From Seriola aureovittata (lineage: Eukaryota; Chordata; Actinopteri; Carangiformes; Carangidae): a stretch of 64,000 nucleotides of DNA. The stretch is from positions 62,001 to 126,000 of the forward strand of contig NC_079368.1 in NCBI RefSeq assembly GCF_021018895.1, in the 5' to 3' direction. Position numbers and translations under genes: made by a program. The notes below the pieces were generated by a model, which saw only the letters and a list, made by a program, of their open reading frames with translations, ran no database searches and was not told the origin of the DNA. This document shows, one piece after another, positions 34,550 through 44,626 of this stretch (the stretch's first letter is position 1; each line of letters begins with the position of its first letter).

Positions 34550-34567
34550 CCCAGCTAGCATGTCCAT
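34550..34567 (+). repeat. Left terminal inverted repeat of the CACTA-like element
   Basis: 17 of 18 bases pair with the right end; the similarity goes on for another 15 or so bases less perfectly (..GTGGGGCCCATATGGG). Confidence 0.8.
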
Positions 34568-34870
34568 GTGGGGCCCATATGGGTTAAATTTGGGCTGCAA
34601 TTATGGGTGCCAAGTGGGTTTGTCCACGGTTTCCATGGTGGCCCCACCCGTGTTTGCCTATATGGGCTCGAAGTGGGATCAGAATAGACCTAAAATAGGG
34701 CCCAACTGGGCAATGTACCTGAGACCCATTTAGGCCCCACTTGTCTGATTTTGAGAGGGATCCGACTGGGCTTTAGGTGGGACTCAAGCAGGAGACTTTT
34801 ATGAGACTTTTATGAGACCCGTGTAAGCCCCCCCTGTGTGCCCCCATATGGTCTTGAAGTGAGCTCTGGC
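34568..34870. repeat. Left subterminal repeat region
   Basis: Degenerate repetition of motifs such as GGGCCCATATGGG, GGGCCCAACTGGG and ATGAGACTTTT (the last doubled at 34798-34818). Related in word content to the right-hand array at 41650-42258. No gene. Confidence 0.65.
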
Positions 34871-35056
34871 TCTGGCAGGCATGACATTTTTACTTATCCT
34901 GTTGGCTGAAAATAATTCTGTAAAACTGTCATGTTTTTTCATATAGTTGCAACCCTACAACTGCCATTATACTACTACAAAACTGATAAAATATGCAAAA
35001 TCTTACACATAAAATTCCACTGTGGACAGTAATAGGTTTAAGTACATATATATTAC

Positions 35057-35439
35057 CTTCTCTGTCGCTTCTTTGGTTGTTCATTGTCTGTTTGAAGATC
35101 AGATGTAACCTCTGCTCGTTTAAGCTTATGTCGAGCACCTCCATATGTATCTTAAAAAGACATAAAAAAAAGTGTAGGTTAATCTTAATCACATACAGTT
35201 TCAGACTTATCCCACTCCCCCAAAATCAGTTTTTTACCTGAATTTCCAATTACACGCACACTGTATGTACGCCATGAAGCATCTGGCTGGAGTTGCTGCT
35301 TCACTGCCTTATTGATTGTGGTGTCAAAACCAGTCACAAAATGCACAGGCAGGTTCCCCAGCATCCATTCCAAACCTGCAGGGGGAATCCACACAATTTG
35401 GTGCACCCATGTGCACAGGAAGTGCTTCACAGGAAGCAA
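35057..35439 (-). CDS. Accessory gene of the CACTA-like element (DUF4806-like), two exons
   Basis: Exon 1 ends at 35238 (AATTCAG/GTAAAA); exon 2 is 35057-35150 (TTTTTAAG acceptor, GAAG/GTAATA donor). Joined in phase, GGAAATTCAG|AT gives ..RVIGNSDTYGGARHKLKR.., then AEVTSDLQTDNEQPKKRQRR. The W..YSVRVIG..TY..AR..K..AE..SDLQ pattern is what I remember from accessory proteins with a DUF4806-type N-terminus found beside CMC transposases. The 5' start is uncertain: an acceptor-like TTCCCCCTGCAG lies at about 35380. Further exons downstream are not seen. Confidence 0.5.
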
Positions 35440-36030
35440 GTGGGAAGTTATAAATGTTTGGGGAGGAGCTCAAGTCACTTTTTCACCTGCTGCTGCTGCA
35501 GCTGAAGAACAATAGGCCAGCTACAGCTCATGTTCATCATTACAGACGCAACTGGTAGGACAAACCAAGTTATGTGCTTTTTTGTAGGTTTTTCAGTTTG
35601 TATTTGTATTTGAGAACATGCTTTCTAAGTTGAAACTTTTGTGTTAGGTGAATTGAATCATTAGTTGAAAAACTAACATTTATTCTTTGTCTTAGTCTTC
35701 AATATTCTTTAAGGAAATGTTATGTATGCATTTATTTGGAACTAATGCATATCTTTTTATTATCTTTAAGGTTTTCAACCTATTCTATTCTATTATTCCA
35801 TCCTCCCCATCTGGAAGAAAATAAAAGATCAAAAGAATTGAGTTGTCCTTTGCATTCCTAAGATGAGCAAGCCATTTCTCAAGTTTGGGCAGAGTTGTGG
35901 TTAGCCAAAGAACTGAAAACAAACACACAAAACTTGACAGTTGAAAACCAGCATGGCAGTGAGGACAAGGATTAAAGGTCTGAAGTCAAGCTGTCGACGC
36001 AAAGGAGAAATTGAGTGAAGATTCTTCACC
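35440..36030 (+). other. Probable 5' leader or LTR piece of a BEL fragment
   Basis: The stretch lies between the accessory gene and the BEL gag. It contains TATAAAT (35450-35456) and AATAAA (35819-35824), as an LTR might, but I cannot define TG..CA ends. Confidence 0.3.
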
Positions 36031-36905
36031 ATGGCGAAGGAAACTCTCGGGAAAACAGTCAAGCAACTGAAGCAGGAGAGGACCTTAGCTAAAGCTGCTT
36101 TTACCAAGCAGGCAAATTACCTGAGCAGAAGCACAGATGACATGATCAAGCATGAACTACAAGAGGAGTTCAGCAAGCTCAGTTCCCTGGCAAGGAATGT
36201 CAGCAATGCAAATGAAGACTACAGGGCTGGCCTACTGGCAAACACTAAAGCAGGCTGAGATTGGAAGGACAATGGAGGAGTGTGACGCAAGACTGGCTGA
36301 AGTCCGTGAAGCAGTCCGATCCAAACTCTGGCCAAGGTATGGTAAAGAGGAGGTAGATTATGTGATCCGAGAAGCAGAAAAAGCCTGTGACAAAGCCCAT
36401 GCAAACCCCACCACTGCTATCAATAGAGATGGGTTTGAACTGCAATTGGAAGGAGCAAAGAAGCTAATCCATGATGCAATTTCAAGCCTGAAGGACTGGG
36501 AAAAATGGATACAACATGATCAGGCAGCAGGCCTGGAAGGCAGGTTAAAAGACCTGAGAACATTCGGCAACAATCTCGAGGCCAGGAGAGCAGAATTCCT
36601 CACCGCACAAAGAATTGCAGAGGAGGAAAGAATAGGAAGAGAGGTTCAACCACCTCAACCGATGGTAACTCAACAACCAGTGGTGAGAATAAAGCCGACC
36701 AGTCTACCTAAATTCACTGGGTATAAGAGGAATTTCCACAGATGGAAGAGAGACTGGGAAAGCCTGCAAAAGCAGGGAGAGCCGACTGACTCAGTGGAGG
36801 TAAAGAAGTTCCAACTCCTTGACAGTGTGGACGAGAGAATATGCAGGGACCTGCGCCTGTCAACATACAACAGCGCTGAAGACATATTCAGAGTACTCCA
36901 GGCTT
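36031..36905 (+). pseudogene. BEL/Pao gag fragment
   Basis: The plus strand starts with ATG (MAKETLGKTVKQLKQERT) and encodes a coiled-coil gag N-terminus, then after one frameshift near 36200-36250 the stretch QPVVRIKPTSLPKFTGYKRN, WKRDWESLQKQGEPTDS and ADLR-like DLRLSTYNSAEDIFRVLQ, the start of the DUF1759 core. It breaks at about 36900 inside IFRVLQ, where the antisense transposase of the CACTA-like element begins. Distinct from the BEL element at 6.9-12.9 kb. Confidence 0.82.
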
Positions 36906-38165
36906 AGGCTTGATGGCCAAAAACTTCTTATACAGTCGTGTAGGTAGACGTCCTTGAAGAACCACAGGGCCTGTATACAACAGAAATTGTCTGAATTCAG
37001 TGGCCTTCCACTGAGTGTATTCCATAATTGACCGTGGTTTTCGAGAAAAATTCCTTGGGAGATGTTCTCTCATTGATTTCAAATGGCCAGAGATAATGGT
37101 GATGGTGGCTGCAGAAACCCGACACCTTAAAGGTCCTTTGATCCACAGGGTTACAAGTTTTCTCACATTTCCTAAGCAAACTAAATGCATGTAAACAAGT
37201 ACAAAGCTCGACACCATCCCTATGCCAAGTTCTTGTAAGGGTGAAACACCATGATGATGTTCTTCATCCATCATATGTTTAAACTGTGCATCTGTTCTAA
37301 GTGGTGCTTTCAAATCAGGAAACACAACCTTATAGTCCATGCGAATCCCATGCTCTGTGCAGCGTTCACAGGAGTTGTAACCAGAATGACCCTTGGTACA
37401 TTTCAAGAAGGCACGGGCAGGTGCATCACAGATGAAGGCATCCGGAAGTGCAATGTTGTAATGTTTTCCATTGTAATGCAAACCCTCATTAGTTATTACC
37501 TTCAGGTCCTCAATGAAATCCTTTAAGTAATCCTCAACAGAATTTGGCTTTGTTGGGCCTGCATACAAACCAATGATAACAACATTAGACTTGGGAAGTT
37601 CTTCGATCTTGGCCAAAATAGGCCATAACTCCATTTTGGAGCTTCTGAAGAGCGGTAATCTATCAATATTAACACGGAGAGTTAGAGTGTTTGTTGAAGG
37701 ATATGATTCATGGGACAGCTGTGAAATAATTGCATTTGACAGTCCAAAATGATAGTAGCTACCATCTCCAATTTCTTGGACCTCACAGGTTTTTAAGGTT
37801 GACAACAGACTCCTTGGATCTCTGGGTAGATCCAGGCCACACTGCACTAAAATATGCAATAGTTCTGATAATGCACTGTGTGACATATTGTGTTTTGGGG
37901 CCCAATCAGCCAATTTCTTTTTCAGTTCATCACAAGGATTAGTTCCTTCAGTGTTGGCATCCAAATTTAATTCTTCACTGCTATCACTGTATAACAGCTC
38001 AGAATCGGATTCTTGGCCACTTTTGCTGTAAACAGTCTGAGCCTGAGAATTCAACTCACTAAACTGACTTTTCCACCGTTTGAGCTGCTGTACCAGTACA
38101 TTTTTTTGCTCACACTTTTTATAAACAGACTGCATCCTATCCTCATGATATACACTCTGAAACAC
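36888..38165 (-). pseudogene. CACTA-like transposase, C-terminally truncated
   Basis: A continuous 425-codon frame. N-terminal region: coiled, with a serine-rich acidic stretch; then LTLRVNIDRLPLFRSSK, GLYAGPTKPNSVEDYL and a cysteine pair (GYNSCERCTEHG) followed by LVYMHLVCLGNVRKLV, EHLPRNFSRKPRSI and WKATEFRQFLLYTGPVVL. That series is typical of the animal CMC/EnSpm transposase, which cuts and pastes the element via its inverted ends. The frame ends at KKFLAIKPKPGVL, where the BEL gag fragment joins; normal family members continue with another 100 or more residues. The start ATG at 38165 has an in-frame stop upstream. Confidence 0.72.
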
Positions 38166-38446
38166 ATTTAATTTCCTATCACTTTATCATAATAAAAAGC
38201 CTCCCGTTAGTTCGTCATTGGAAAACTTTTAATATGTAGCAGCAGCAGCAGGAAATGTTTTCTTCAGCAGTAACTTAACACAACTTTGATGTGGCTGAAA
38301 GCGATCAGGAAACAGTCAAATAAGGCTGATATCTGAAAGTACAAACTCACTCTCACTGTCCTCATTCATGTTTTAAGACCCTACAAATTAATTCCAGCTA
38401 CAAACCCCCCGAAAAGCAGGCAGTTTGAAAGGGAGTATGGAGAGTC

Positions 38447-38460
38447 GTTGCTATGGAAAC
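38447..38460. promoter_or_regulatory. RFX X-box-like motif upstream of the transposase
   Basis: GTTGCTATGGAAAC matches the classical X-box palindrome (GTTGCY-AT-GGNAAC). It lies about 280 bp upstream of the transposase start, in a GC-richer patch. RFX binding is inference. Confidence 0.4.
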
Positions 38461-38734
38461 GGTTCACCGTCCAGCCTAGTCGCATAACTAGCAGGTTTGA
38501 GAAGTAGCCCAGCACATTGCAAGTAGTTGCAAGTTTCAACTCGTCTCGTCGTGAATCATTGGTCTGAACAGGGCTTTTGAGACGTGTTCACCCTGTTTGT
38601 GACATTTACTAGTACTGTTGCAGTATGATATCATTGAAAGAGACAGAGCCCAGCTCTGGTGGGTGCAGTCCAATAACTTACAGATTAATCTAGCCATCTT
38701 ATTTTAACTTCATAACACGTTTAGAGTTTGTGGT

Positions 38735-39281
38735 GTAGGCCGACCTGAGTGGCCGTTTAGTAGGAAGCAGACACGGAGAATTTTGTCCAGGGATACCAAA
38801 GTGATTTATTTACAGTGCAGTCCATGTTCACACTTAACAAAAAACTCAAAATAATTAATCTAGGCCTAACTAATTAAAGTTAACTCATAGTAACTCAACT
38901 TAAACAAACATCATGTGTACACAGCTACACTGATGTGTCATTCCCCCCTCGACGACAAAAGCAACTGCTTTATATAGGCCCTTCCATCCAGACCTAATCT
39001 GGACCATACCATCGCTGCAGGTATACATTTTACTTTATTGACACAGGAATTAACTACAGTTATTCTACTATAACCACCTGATAAGGGGAAAACCCTTTCC
39101 TATAGTTTATCTACTAATAAACATGCCATATACATAAATAATTCAAAATCACAGTAAATAAACACAACCTAAATTACAATCACCCCTCCCCACATGAACT
39201 GACCTGGTGACATCACCAATGATGTCACTAAGGGTATAAATATGGGACATCATTGGCTGCTTCCTCCCTTTGTCTGTAACA
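38735..39281 (-). repeat. Possible solo LTR
   Basis: On the minus strand the block begins TGTTACAGACAAAGG, has CCCATATTTATACCC as TATA-like box, AATAAATCAC as polyadenylation signal and ends GGTCGGCCTACA. The order U3-like, TATA, AATAAA, CA fits an LTR. No clear target duplication and no internal genes. On the plus strand two CRE-like TGATGTCA/TGACATCA motifs occur at 39210-39230. Confidence 0.35.
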
Positions 39282-40377
39282 CATGGTAAGTATGGTGAGT
39301 AACAGAATGTTTGAATAATGAAAATAGAACTTAATCAATAAATAACTAAACTTAATACTTGTAGATGTTTTAATTTAACCAAAAATGTTGTTAAATGAAC
39401 TGTAACTAAACATAATACAAACTACAAACAAACCCGGGATAGAATGTGTCTGCAAATGAAAAGTTACTGAACATAAGGTTAAATGGTGAACAAGCATGAG
39501 TAAATCTGTAAACTATGATGTTATGATGGATAAAAGTAGGGACAAGTGGTGTAATTCTTACCCACTTTGTCACAGAGTTGCAACAGGCAACACACAACGA
39601 AACAAAGCCCTAATACCACAACCACAGGTAGGAGCTCAGTGCCTGTGTGTCTAACGTTACACCTGCTCTCTGATCACAGTGCAGGGATCAGCGACCAACA
39701 AACATTAGCTGCAAGTTACTTGCCGAAAAAGAAACGTAGGCTACTACTCCTGACAGAGAGCACAACATTCCCTCCCTACTTCCAAGTATTCTCAACCGTT
39801 ATCCTTCTTTTTTTTTTTTTTTTTTGTTCGAAATAAACTATTCATTCATTCAGTACACCACCTAGCCTGCCCAGGTAAGTTCAAACATTTTGCTAGCTAA
39901 CGAAGTCGTGATTTTGATGTTTATTCCCTCCAAAGCTTTGTAAATTACATTATGTACACATTAAACAATCTGTAAAAACCCACTCGTTCTGACAAAAGAT
40001 TAGTCTTACCTTTATTAAGCCAGAGAGTGATAGAGGAGACAAGACGAGAAGCAGACTGAGCGCCAAACGCCAAACGGTTGGTGCCGCCAGGGAACTGATT
40101 TTCAAATAGCATATCCATCCGCAGAGAACCCGCTTAAAACTCTTCCATCTGTAAAATCATGATATTTGCAACGGATCTGATGGTTATGGTTAAACTATAA
40201 ATTGTCGGAAATAATGACATAACGAGTAAACAAATGAAATCTAACCATCACAAACTGAATTTGATGTAGGACTACTTTGTGAAACGGACGGTTACAGTGG
40301 GGTGAACCAAAATATGGTGGAAGGCGTTCTATTTTTACTTTTTCAAATAACTTTTCAAAATAAATCTAGTTATATAT

Positions 40378-40430
<53 letters not shown>

Positions 40431-41648
40431 ATATTTATGATTTTAACATTCCATATACCATTGACATGCAAATTTGTTAGACACACGGTAATAAAAGATA
40501 AAAGAAATTGTGCTCTAAAGGTTTGTCTGCTGCATTTCAAAAGATACAGGTATCAATTTCAAATTGAAGCATTTCATTTTTTTCAGAAAATCTGGCAAAC
40601 ACTATAAATTATTTTATTTTATTTTTATTAAACTAAGCTTCTTTCACTTTGGCACACAGCTACAACAAAGGTTTATTTGTACAGCACCTTTCAAAACATA
40701 GTTGAGCTTCAAACAATTATGTGTGACAAATGGACAAAGACTCATATTATAGTTAGTTTTTAAAGTTAGTTTTTAGTTTTTTCTAATGCCTACTTTTTAT
40801 TTTCACTTAATTTTAAGCTGCTATGAATGATTTTCACTGGGCAAAAACAGGGCTCAGTCTTGTTATGTTTTCTGTTGAAATAAATTGACATAATTCAGTG
40901 CAATTATTTTTCTCATGATCTCTTCAGGTTTGATCGTCAGAAAATTATTATAAATCCCAGAATTCTGTTTCACACTCACTAGGGATGGGTAATATGTTTC
41001 AAGTAACACATGAATAAATTTTTTTTAAACTTTTTAGTTAAAATTTATTTAGCCAAAGTTTTAGTTTTTTTTTTTAAAAGTTATTATATATTTCTATTCT
41101 TTACTCCAGTATACTTTTGAGCCTGTAATTTAAGTCATTACATTTGTCAACTCTGCCTTAGGACAGTCCATCCCAGCTGACATCCCAACTGGTTTTGAGG
41201 CATCATCTGAAAAATATTACATCTCATTACACTGCCTTTTCGAGGTGGGAACATTACTCCAATTTTCTGCCCTGTCATCTGTATAGATGACCCAAAGGGT
41301 AAAGGTGGAAAGGTGGTTCAGAATTGATCTGCCTCTGAGCCACCTACAGAGGTAGTATCAGAGGCAGAATGGTGTCCTGTATAAAAGCCACTAAGTTGGA
41401 AAATGCGTGAGTGAAGTTCTACTGCTACGGAGGATGAATATAGGCTGATGGTGTTGTTCACATGTCACGCAAGCACGTCTGCAAGCCTTTTGTTTACTGG
41501 AAGATGACTCACTATAATAAGCACACACTGAGGCAGCACTTTTCAAGCCTAGGTTGTTTCTGGGTAAGTTGACCAAGGCTGTAGACTTTCTTTACATAAA
41601 TGTCATGCAAATTTTGTGTAAAATGGGCTTTGTATTCCTTATGAGCTT
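39282..41648. other. Interior of the CACTA-like element without a gene
   Basis: No product recognised. A small series of splice-like plus-strand segments (39581-39630 and 39680-39760) and a T run at 39810-39826 occur. The rest is AT-rich. Confidence 0.4.
40380..40428. repeat. (GT)n microsatellite
   Basis: About 24 GT units. The Cys-Val repeat translated from it is not a protein. Confidence 0.95.
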
Positions 41649-41649
41649 C

Positions 41650-42258
41650 AATTGTGGGGCCCACATTACTAAAACCATATGGGTCCCTCATAGTTTTGCC
41701 CAGTTCCATACTTTGCCCACTTAGCCCAGTTACATTCCCTGTAGGGCCCATGTAGCCAGCCCACATGGCCTCCCCATGTGGCACCCACGTAACTGAAACC
41801 ATATGGGTCCCCCATACTGTTGCCCAGTTCCATACCATGCGCACTTAGCCCAGTTACATTCCCCACAGGGCCCATGTAGTCAGCCCACATGGGCTCCCCA
41901 TGTGACACCCATGTAACTAAAACCATATGGGTCCCCCATAGTTTTGCCCAGTTCCATACCTTGCCCACTTAGCCCAGTTACATTACCTGTAGGGCCCATG
42001 TGGCCAGCCCACATGGGCTTCCCATGTGGCACCCATGTAAATGCAACCAAATGGCTCCCCCATGGTGCTACCCAGTTCTAGCCCAGATCTCTCTTCGCCC
42101 GCATGTATACCTTATGGGGCCCATTTAGCAAGCATACATGGGCTTCAAATGTGGAGCCCATGTTTCTGAAACAATATGGGGCCTATAAAATTTGCCCTGT
42201 TTATAACCATGCCCACTTGGTACCCATGTAACCCATTTATAACCCATGTGGGGCCCAT
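41650..42258. repeat. Right subterminal tandem array (about 125-bp unit)
   Basis: Units beginning AAACCATATGGGTCCC occur at about 41670, 41795 and 41925, with weaker units to 42180; each has CCCAGTTCCATAC.., TTAGCCCAGTTACATT and GGGCCCATGT. The array is next to the right inverted end. Because unit length and bias leave a frame open, minus-strand frames at 41512-41968 look like proteins but are artefacts. Confidence 0.88.
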
Positions 42259-42276
42259 ATGGACATGCTGGCTGGG
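42259..42276 (-). repeat. Right terminal inverted repeat of the CACTA-like element
   Basis: Reverse complement of the left end with one mismatch (CCCAGCCAGCATGTCCAT on the minus strand). Confidence 0.8.
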
Positions 42277-42681
42277 TGCCACCTGCTGGTCCAAAAAATT
42301 CTCTTCGGCCCCAGAATCCACCAGGGCCAACAAAGGCAAAGACAAAGTACGACAGCAAAGAGCAGCGGGGATCTGAAAACGGGACTGAGGAACAGAGGGG
42401 GATTTAGTTTTGCCCACCAGAACCCCCAAAGCTACTGATGAGCCCTGTCTTTTGGTCAAACCGGGCAGTGAAAAATGAAATGTCCCTTCTTGCCACAATA
42501 TAGGCACTCAGCTGCCTGACGGCGCCGTAACCTCTCTTCTGGGGTGAGACAGGCCCGGCCAAGCTGCATAGGCTCCTCAGGAGGAAGTTGAGGGGAGCCT
42601 TGGATGGGGGTGCAGACGGGAGAGGCAGATGCAGTTTGTGGCTTGAAAACATGGGGCTGAACCGACTTCTCTCGACAGTGG
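42277..42681 (-). pseudogene. Gag zinc knuckle and protease active site, chromovirus D/E
   Basis: CLYCGKKGHFIFHC zinc knuckle, then (after a frame change) LLALVDSGAEENFLDQQVA, which contains the aspartate-serine-glycine of the protease. It stops abruptly at the transposon end and continues at 34549. Upstream of the knuckle the gag helix AECLY.. is joined to an LTR-like insertion. Confidence 0.85.
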
Positions 42682-43399
42682 TGTACTGCCTTATCAGTCA
42701 GTTAATTTTATTTGTTAAATAGCACCTCCTGCTGTTGGGTTTGTATAGCAGTCATTTAGGTCAGGTAATCCGTGTCTCTAGTTAATGACATCATCAGTAA
42801 GCGTCTAGGTAGTTGTCCATGTCAGAGCAGAGGGAAAGTTCATGCCTTTTTATCGGACATCATCCAGACGTTCAAGTCTTTGAAAGCATCGTCGGTATGT
42901 ATAAATAATCCTTTAGTTTACCATTTATTGATGTGCATGTATATTTTTACAAAGCAGAGACATTATAACAGATTGTGGGCAGATAACTGTACAGATTCAT
43001 GTCGGCCACATGTTCTGGCTTGCTTTAAGTTGAGAGAATATGCATACAGAGACAATGTATGTAGCATATACTTACCAGTAGCCTGTCTTTATGTTTTAGA
43101 TATGTTTGTAGTTATTTTAAATGCAGTTATATTGCATTTATACATTTACATGTACATTTGGGCCTTATTTGGATATTGTGCATTATTAGTATAACGTATA
43201 ACATAAGTGATATGTTTAATCTCACACACAATGGAAATCCGAACAGTTTTAACTGTATGTTTTTTCTTTCTGTCAATTTTACCCTACTGCCAGTTGCTGC
43301 ATTAAAGAAGTCAACTTGAGCCTCTTTGTCTGTGTAGTAATTGGGGATGGAGTTTATCTACCTGTCAATTCATGCAAGGCATGTGAAGAGGACAGGACA
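42682..43399 (+). repeat. Probable solo LTR inserted in gag of chromovirus D/E
   Basis: Removing these 718 bp restores gag continuity (..NRLRSH then HCREKSVQPH..). Flanks are AGTGG (42677-42681) and GGTGG (43400-43404), an imperfect 5-bp duplication. The block starts TGTACTGCC and ends GGACA, has TATAAATA at about 42900 and ATTAAA at about 43301. It contains no coding frame with known motifs. Confidence 0.5.
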
Positions 43400-44155
43400 G
43401 GTGGGAGCGTAAGCGGTTATCAACCCTGTTGACCAAAGAAATTAGAGACTCCAAGTTGGTGGGCTCCTCCCTAGAAATTAGCTCATCCTTCATTTGGCCA
43501 CTTAACCCCTTCTTGAAAAGCAGTTTAAGGTCTCCTCGGTCCAATCCACCTCAGCAGCCAGTGTCCAGAACTCAATGGTGTAGTCAGAAATGGGGCGTTG
43601 TCCCTGAGAGAGAGTCATTAGATGCATGGATGCATCACACTGGTAATTGGGGTGGTCAAAAACTCCTCTAAACTCCTTTACAAAATCATCAAAACTGGTG
43701 CTATCGAATATGCGACAAGAAAACCTGGCTTCCGCCCAAGCCAAAGCCCTGCCTCTTAACAGTCCACAGATGTATTGAATCTTGGAGGTGTCTGACGTAA
43801 ATGACCTAGGTTTTAACTGAAAAACAGAGCGGCACTGGAACAAAAAACCCCAACAAAGATTTGGCTGACCTGAGTATGGATCTGGAAGTGTGGGTCTGGA
43901 ATCTTGCGGCATAGGAGTGGCCGGAGGAGGTGGAACAGCAGCAGCAGGAGGAGCAGATGTAGTGGAAGAGGCCGACGACGAAGTGGACAGTAGAGCCGCA
44001 ACATGTGCAGTCAGTTCCGAGACTTGACGGGATAGAGCTTGACTGTGCTCAAACAGGGCGCAGGTACTCTGCTCGTGCTGACCAATAATTACTCCCTGAT
44101 GGCCTACTGCTCGCTGGACTGGGTGCAATTCGGAGCTAGTGTCTGCAGGGTCCAT
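43400..44155 (-). pseudogene. Gag of chromovirus D/E
   Basis: An ATG start (MDPADTSSELHPVQRAVGHQ), a predicted coiled coil, an alanine/serine/proline linker, then the capsid core with DPYSGQPNLCWGFLFQC, KIQYICGLLRGRALAWAEA and FDDFVKEFRGVFDHP. A frameshift near 43510 shifts the last helix (LFKKGLSGQMKDELISR, LESLISLVNRVDNRLR). Gag forms the particle in which the RNA is copied. Confidence 0.88.
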
Positions 44156-44161
44156 TTCATG

Positions 44162-44173
44162 GCCAGATTATTC
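44162..44173 (-). other. Self-primer binding site of chromovirus D/E
   Basis: On the minus strand directly after the 5' LTR: GAATAATCTGGC. Against GCCAGATTGTC inside the LTR (44465-44475) it pairs over 11 positions including one G-U pair. Gag ATG follows within 10 bp. Same geometry as in element B although the bases differ. Confidence 0.68.
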
Positions 44174-44626
44174 TGTCATGATGGATGGAGGTCTGGACCC
44201 ACAATGCAGACAAGACACTGAATTGCTGTAGAAAACACAGGTGTTTATTACGCAAAGGTAGGAGCGGCTGGAGCGGGGCAGGGGTTGCTGGATCTTGGAA
44301 GGGTAGCTGGGCTGCTGGGACTTGGAAGGGTGGCGGCAGAAGCCGGACCTGGAAACAAGGGGAAAAAACACGGTCAGGAACTGAGCTATAAAGCTAGCAA
44401 GAGAACTAAAGAATGAGACACTGACGATTCTCTGAGCCAATATACGATACCACTTAGGTAAGCTGACAATCTGGCGAAGAGCTGTGAACTGGACCAGGGT
44501 TTTATGCAGACTGGAGTGAAGGTGACTTGATTGCAGATGGCTGGCAGGTGGCTTGATTACTGACAGCTGGCAGGTTTGTAGGTGAGTGGTGACTTTAGCT
44601 CCACCCAGCTCGAGACAGACATACAC
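44174..44626 (-). repeat. 5' LTR of chromovirus D/E, outer tip missing
   Basis: Matches the 3' LTR except that three 27-bp units are lacking and the outermost 14 or so bases (TGTCAGGATCCT) are lost, so no target duplication can be recovered. TATA-like ATAAAA (44500-44505, minus) lies about 25-30 bp before GCCAGATTGTC. Confidence 0.9.

Larger units (their letters stand above)
34550..42276 (-). mobile_element. CACTA-like (CMC) DNA transposon
   Basis: It sits in the protease of chromovirus D/E. Ends are inverted repeats, CCCAGCTAGCATGTCCAT at 34550-34567 and the reverse complement of CCCAGCCAGCATGTCCAT at 42259-42276; TG (or TGC) flanks both sides, a 2-3 bp target duplication. Inside, on the minus strand, are a transposase and a spliced accessory gene; both subterminal regions are made of degenerate repeats rich in ATGTGGGGCCC. 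It also carries a BEL gag fragment and another LTR-like block. The family assignment rests on the transposase. Confidence 0.75.
30837..44626 (-). mobile_element. Chromovirus D/E, split by a CACTA-like transposon and a solo LTR
   Basis: Two half-elements belong together. The left half (30837-34549) has the 3' LTR, pol and the end of the protease; the right half (42277-44626) has the 5' LTR, primer site, gag and the start of the protease. The protease is cut between LVDSGAEENFLDQQVA (right half) and QAGIRLEPLV (left half), and the transposon at 34550-42276 fills the gap. The two LTRs are the same family (identical leading 60 bp except one or two changes). Confidence 0.88.

Noticed and set aside
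40302..40607. Cys-Val repeat protein
   Set aside because: Translation of a GT microsatellite.
41512..41968. Two overlapping frames with repeated GTHMV and MELG motifs
   Set aside because: Products of the 125-bp tandem array; no gene signals.
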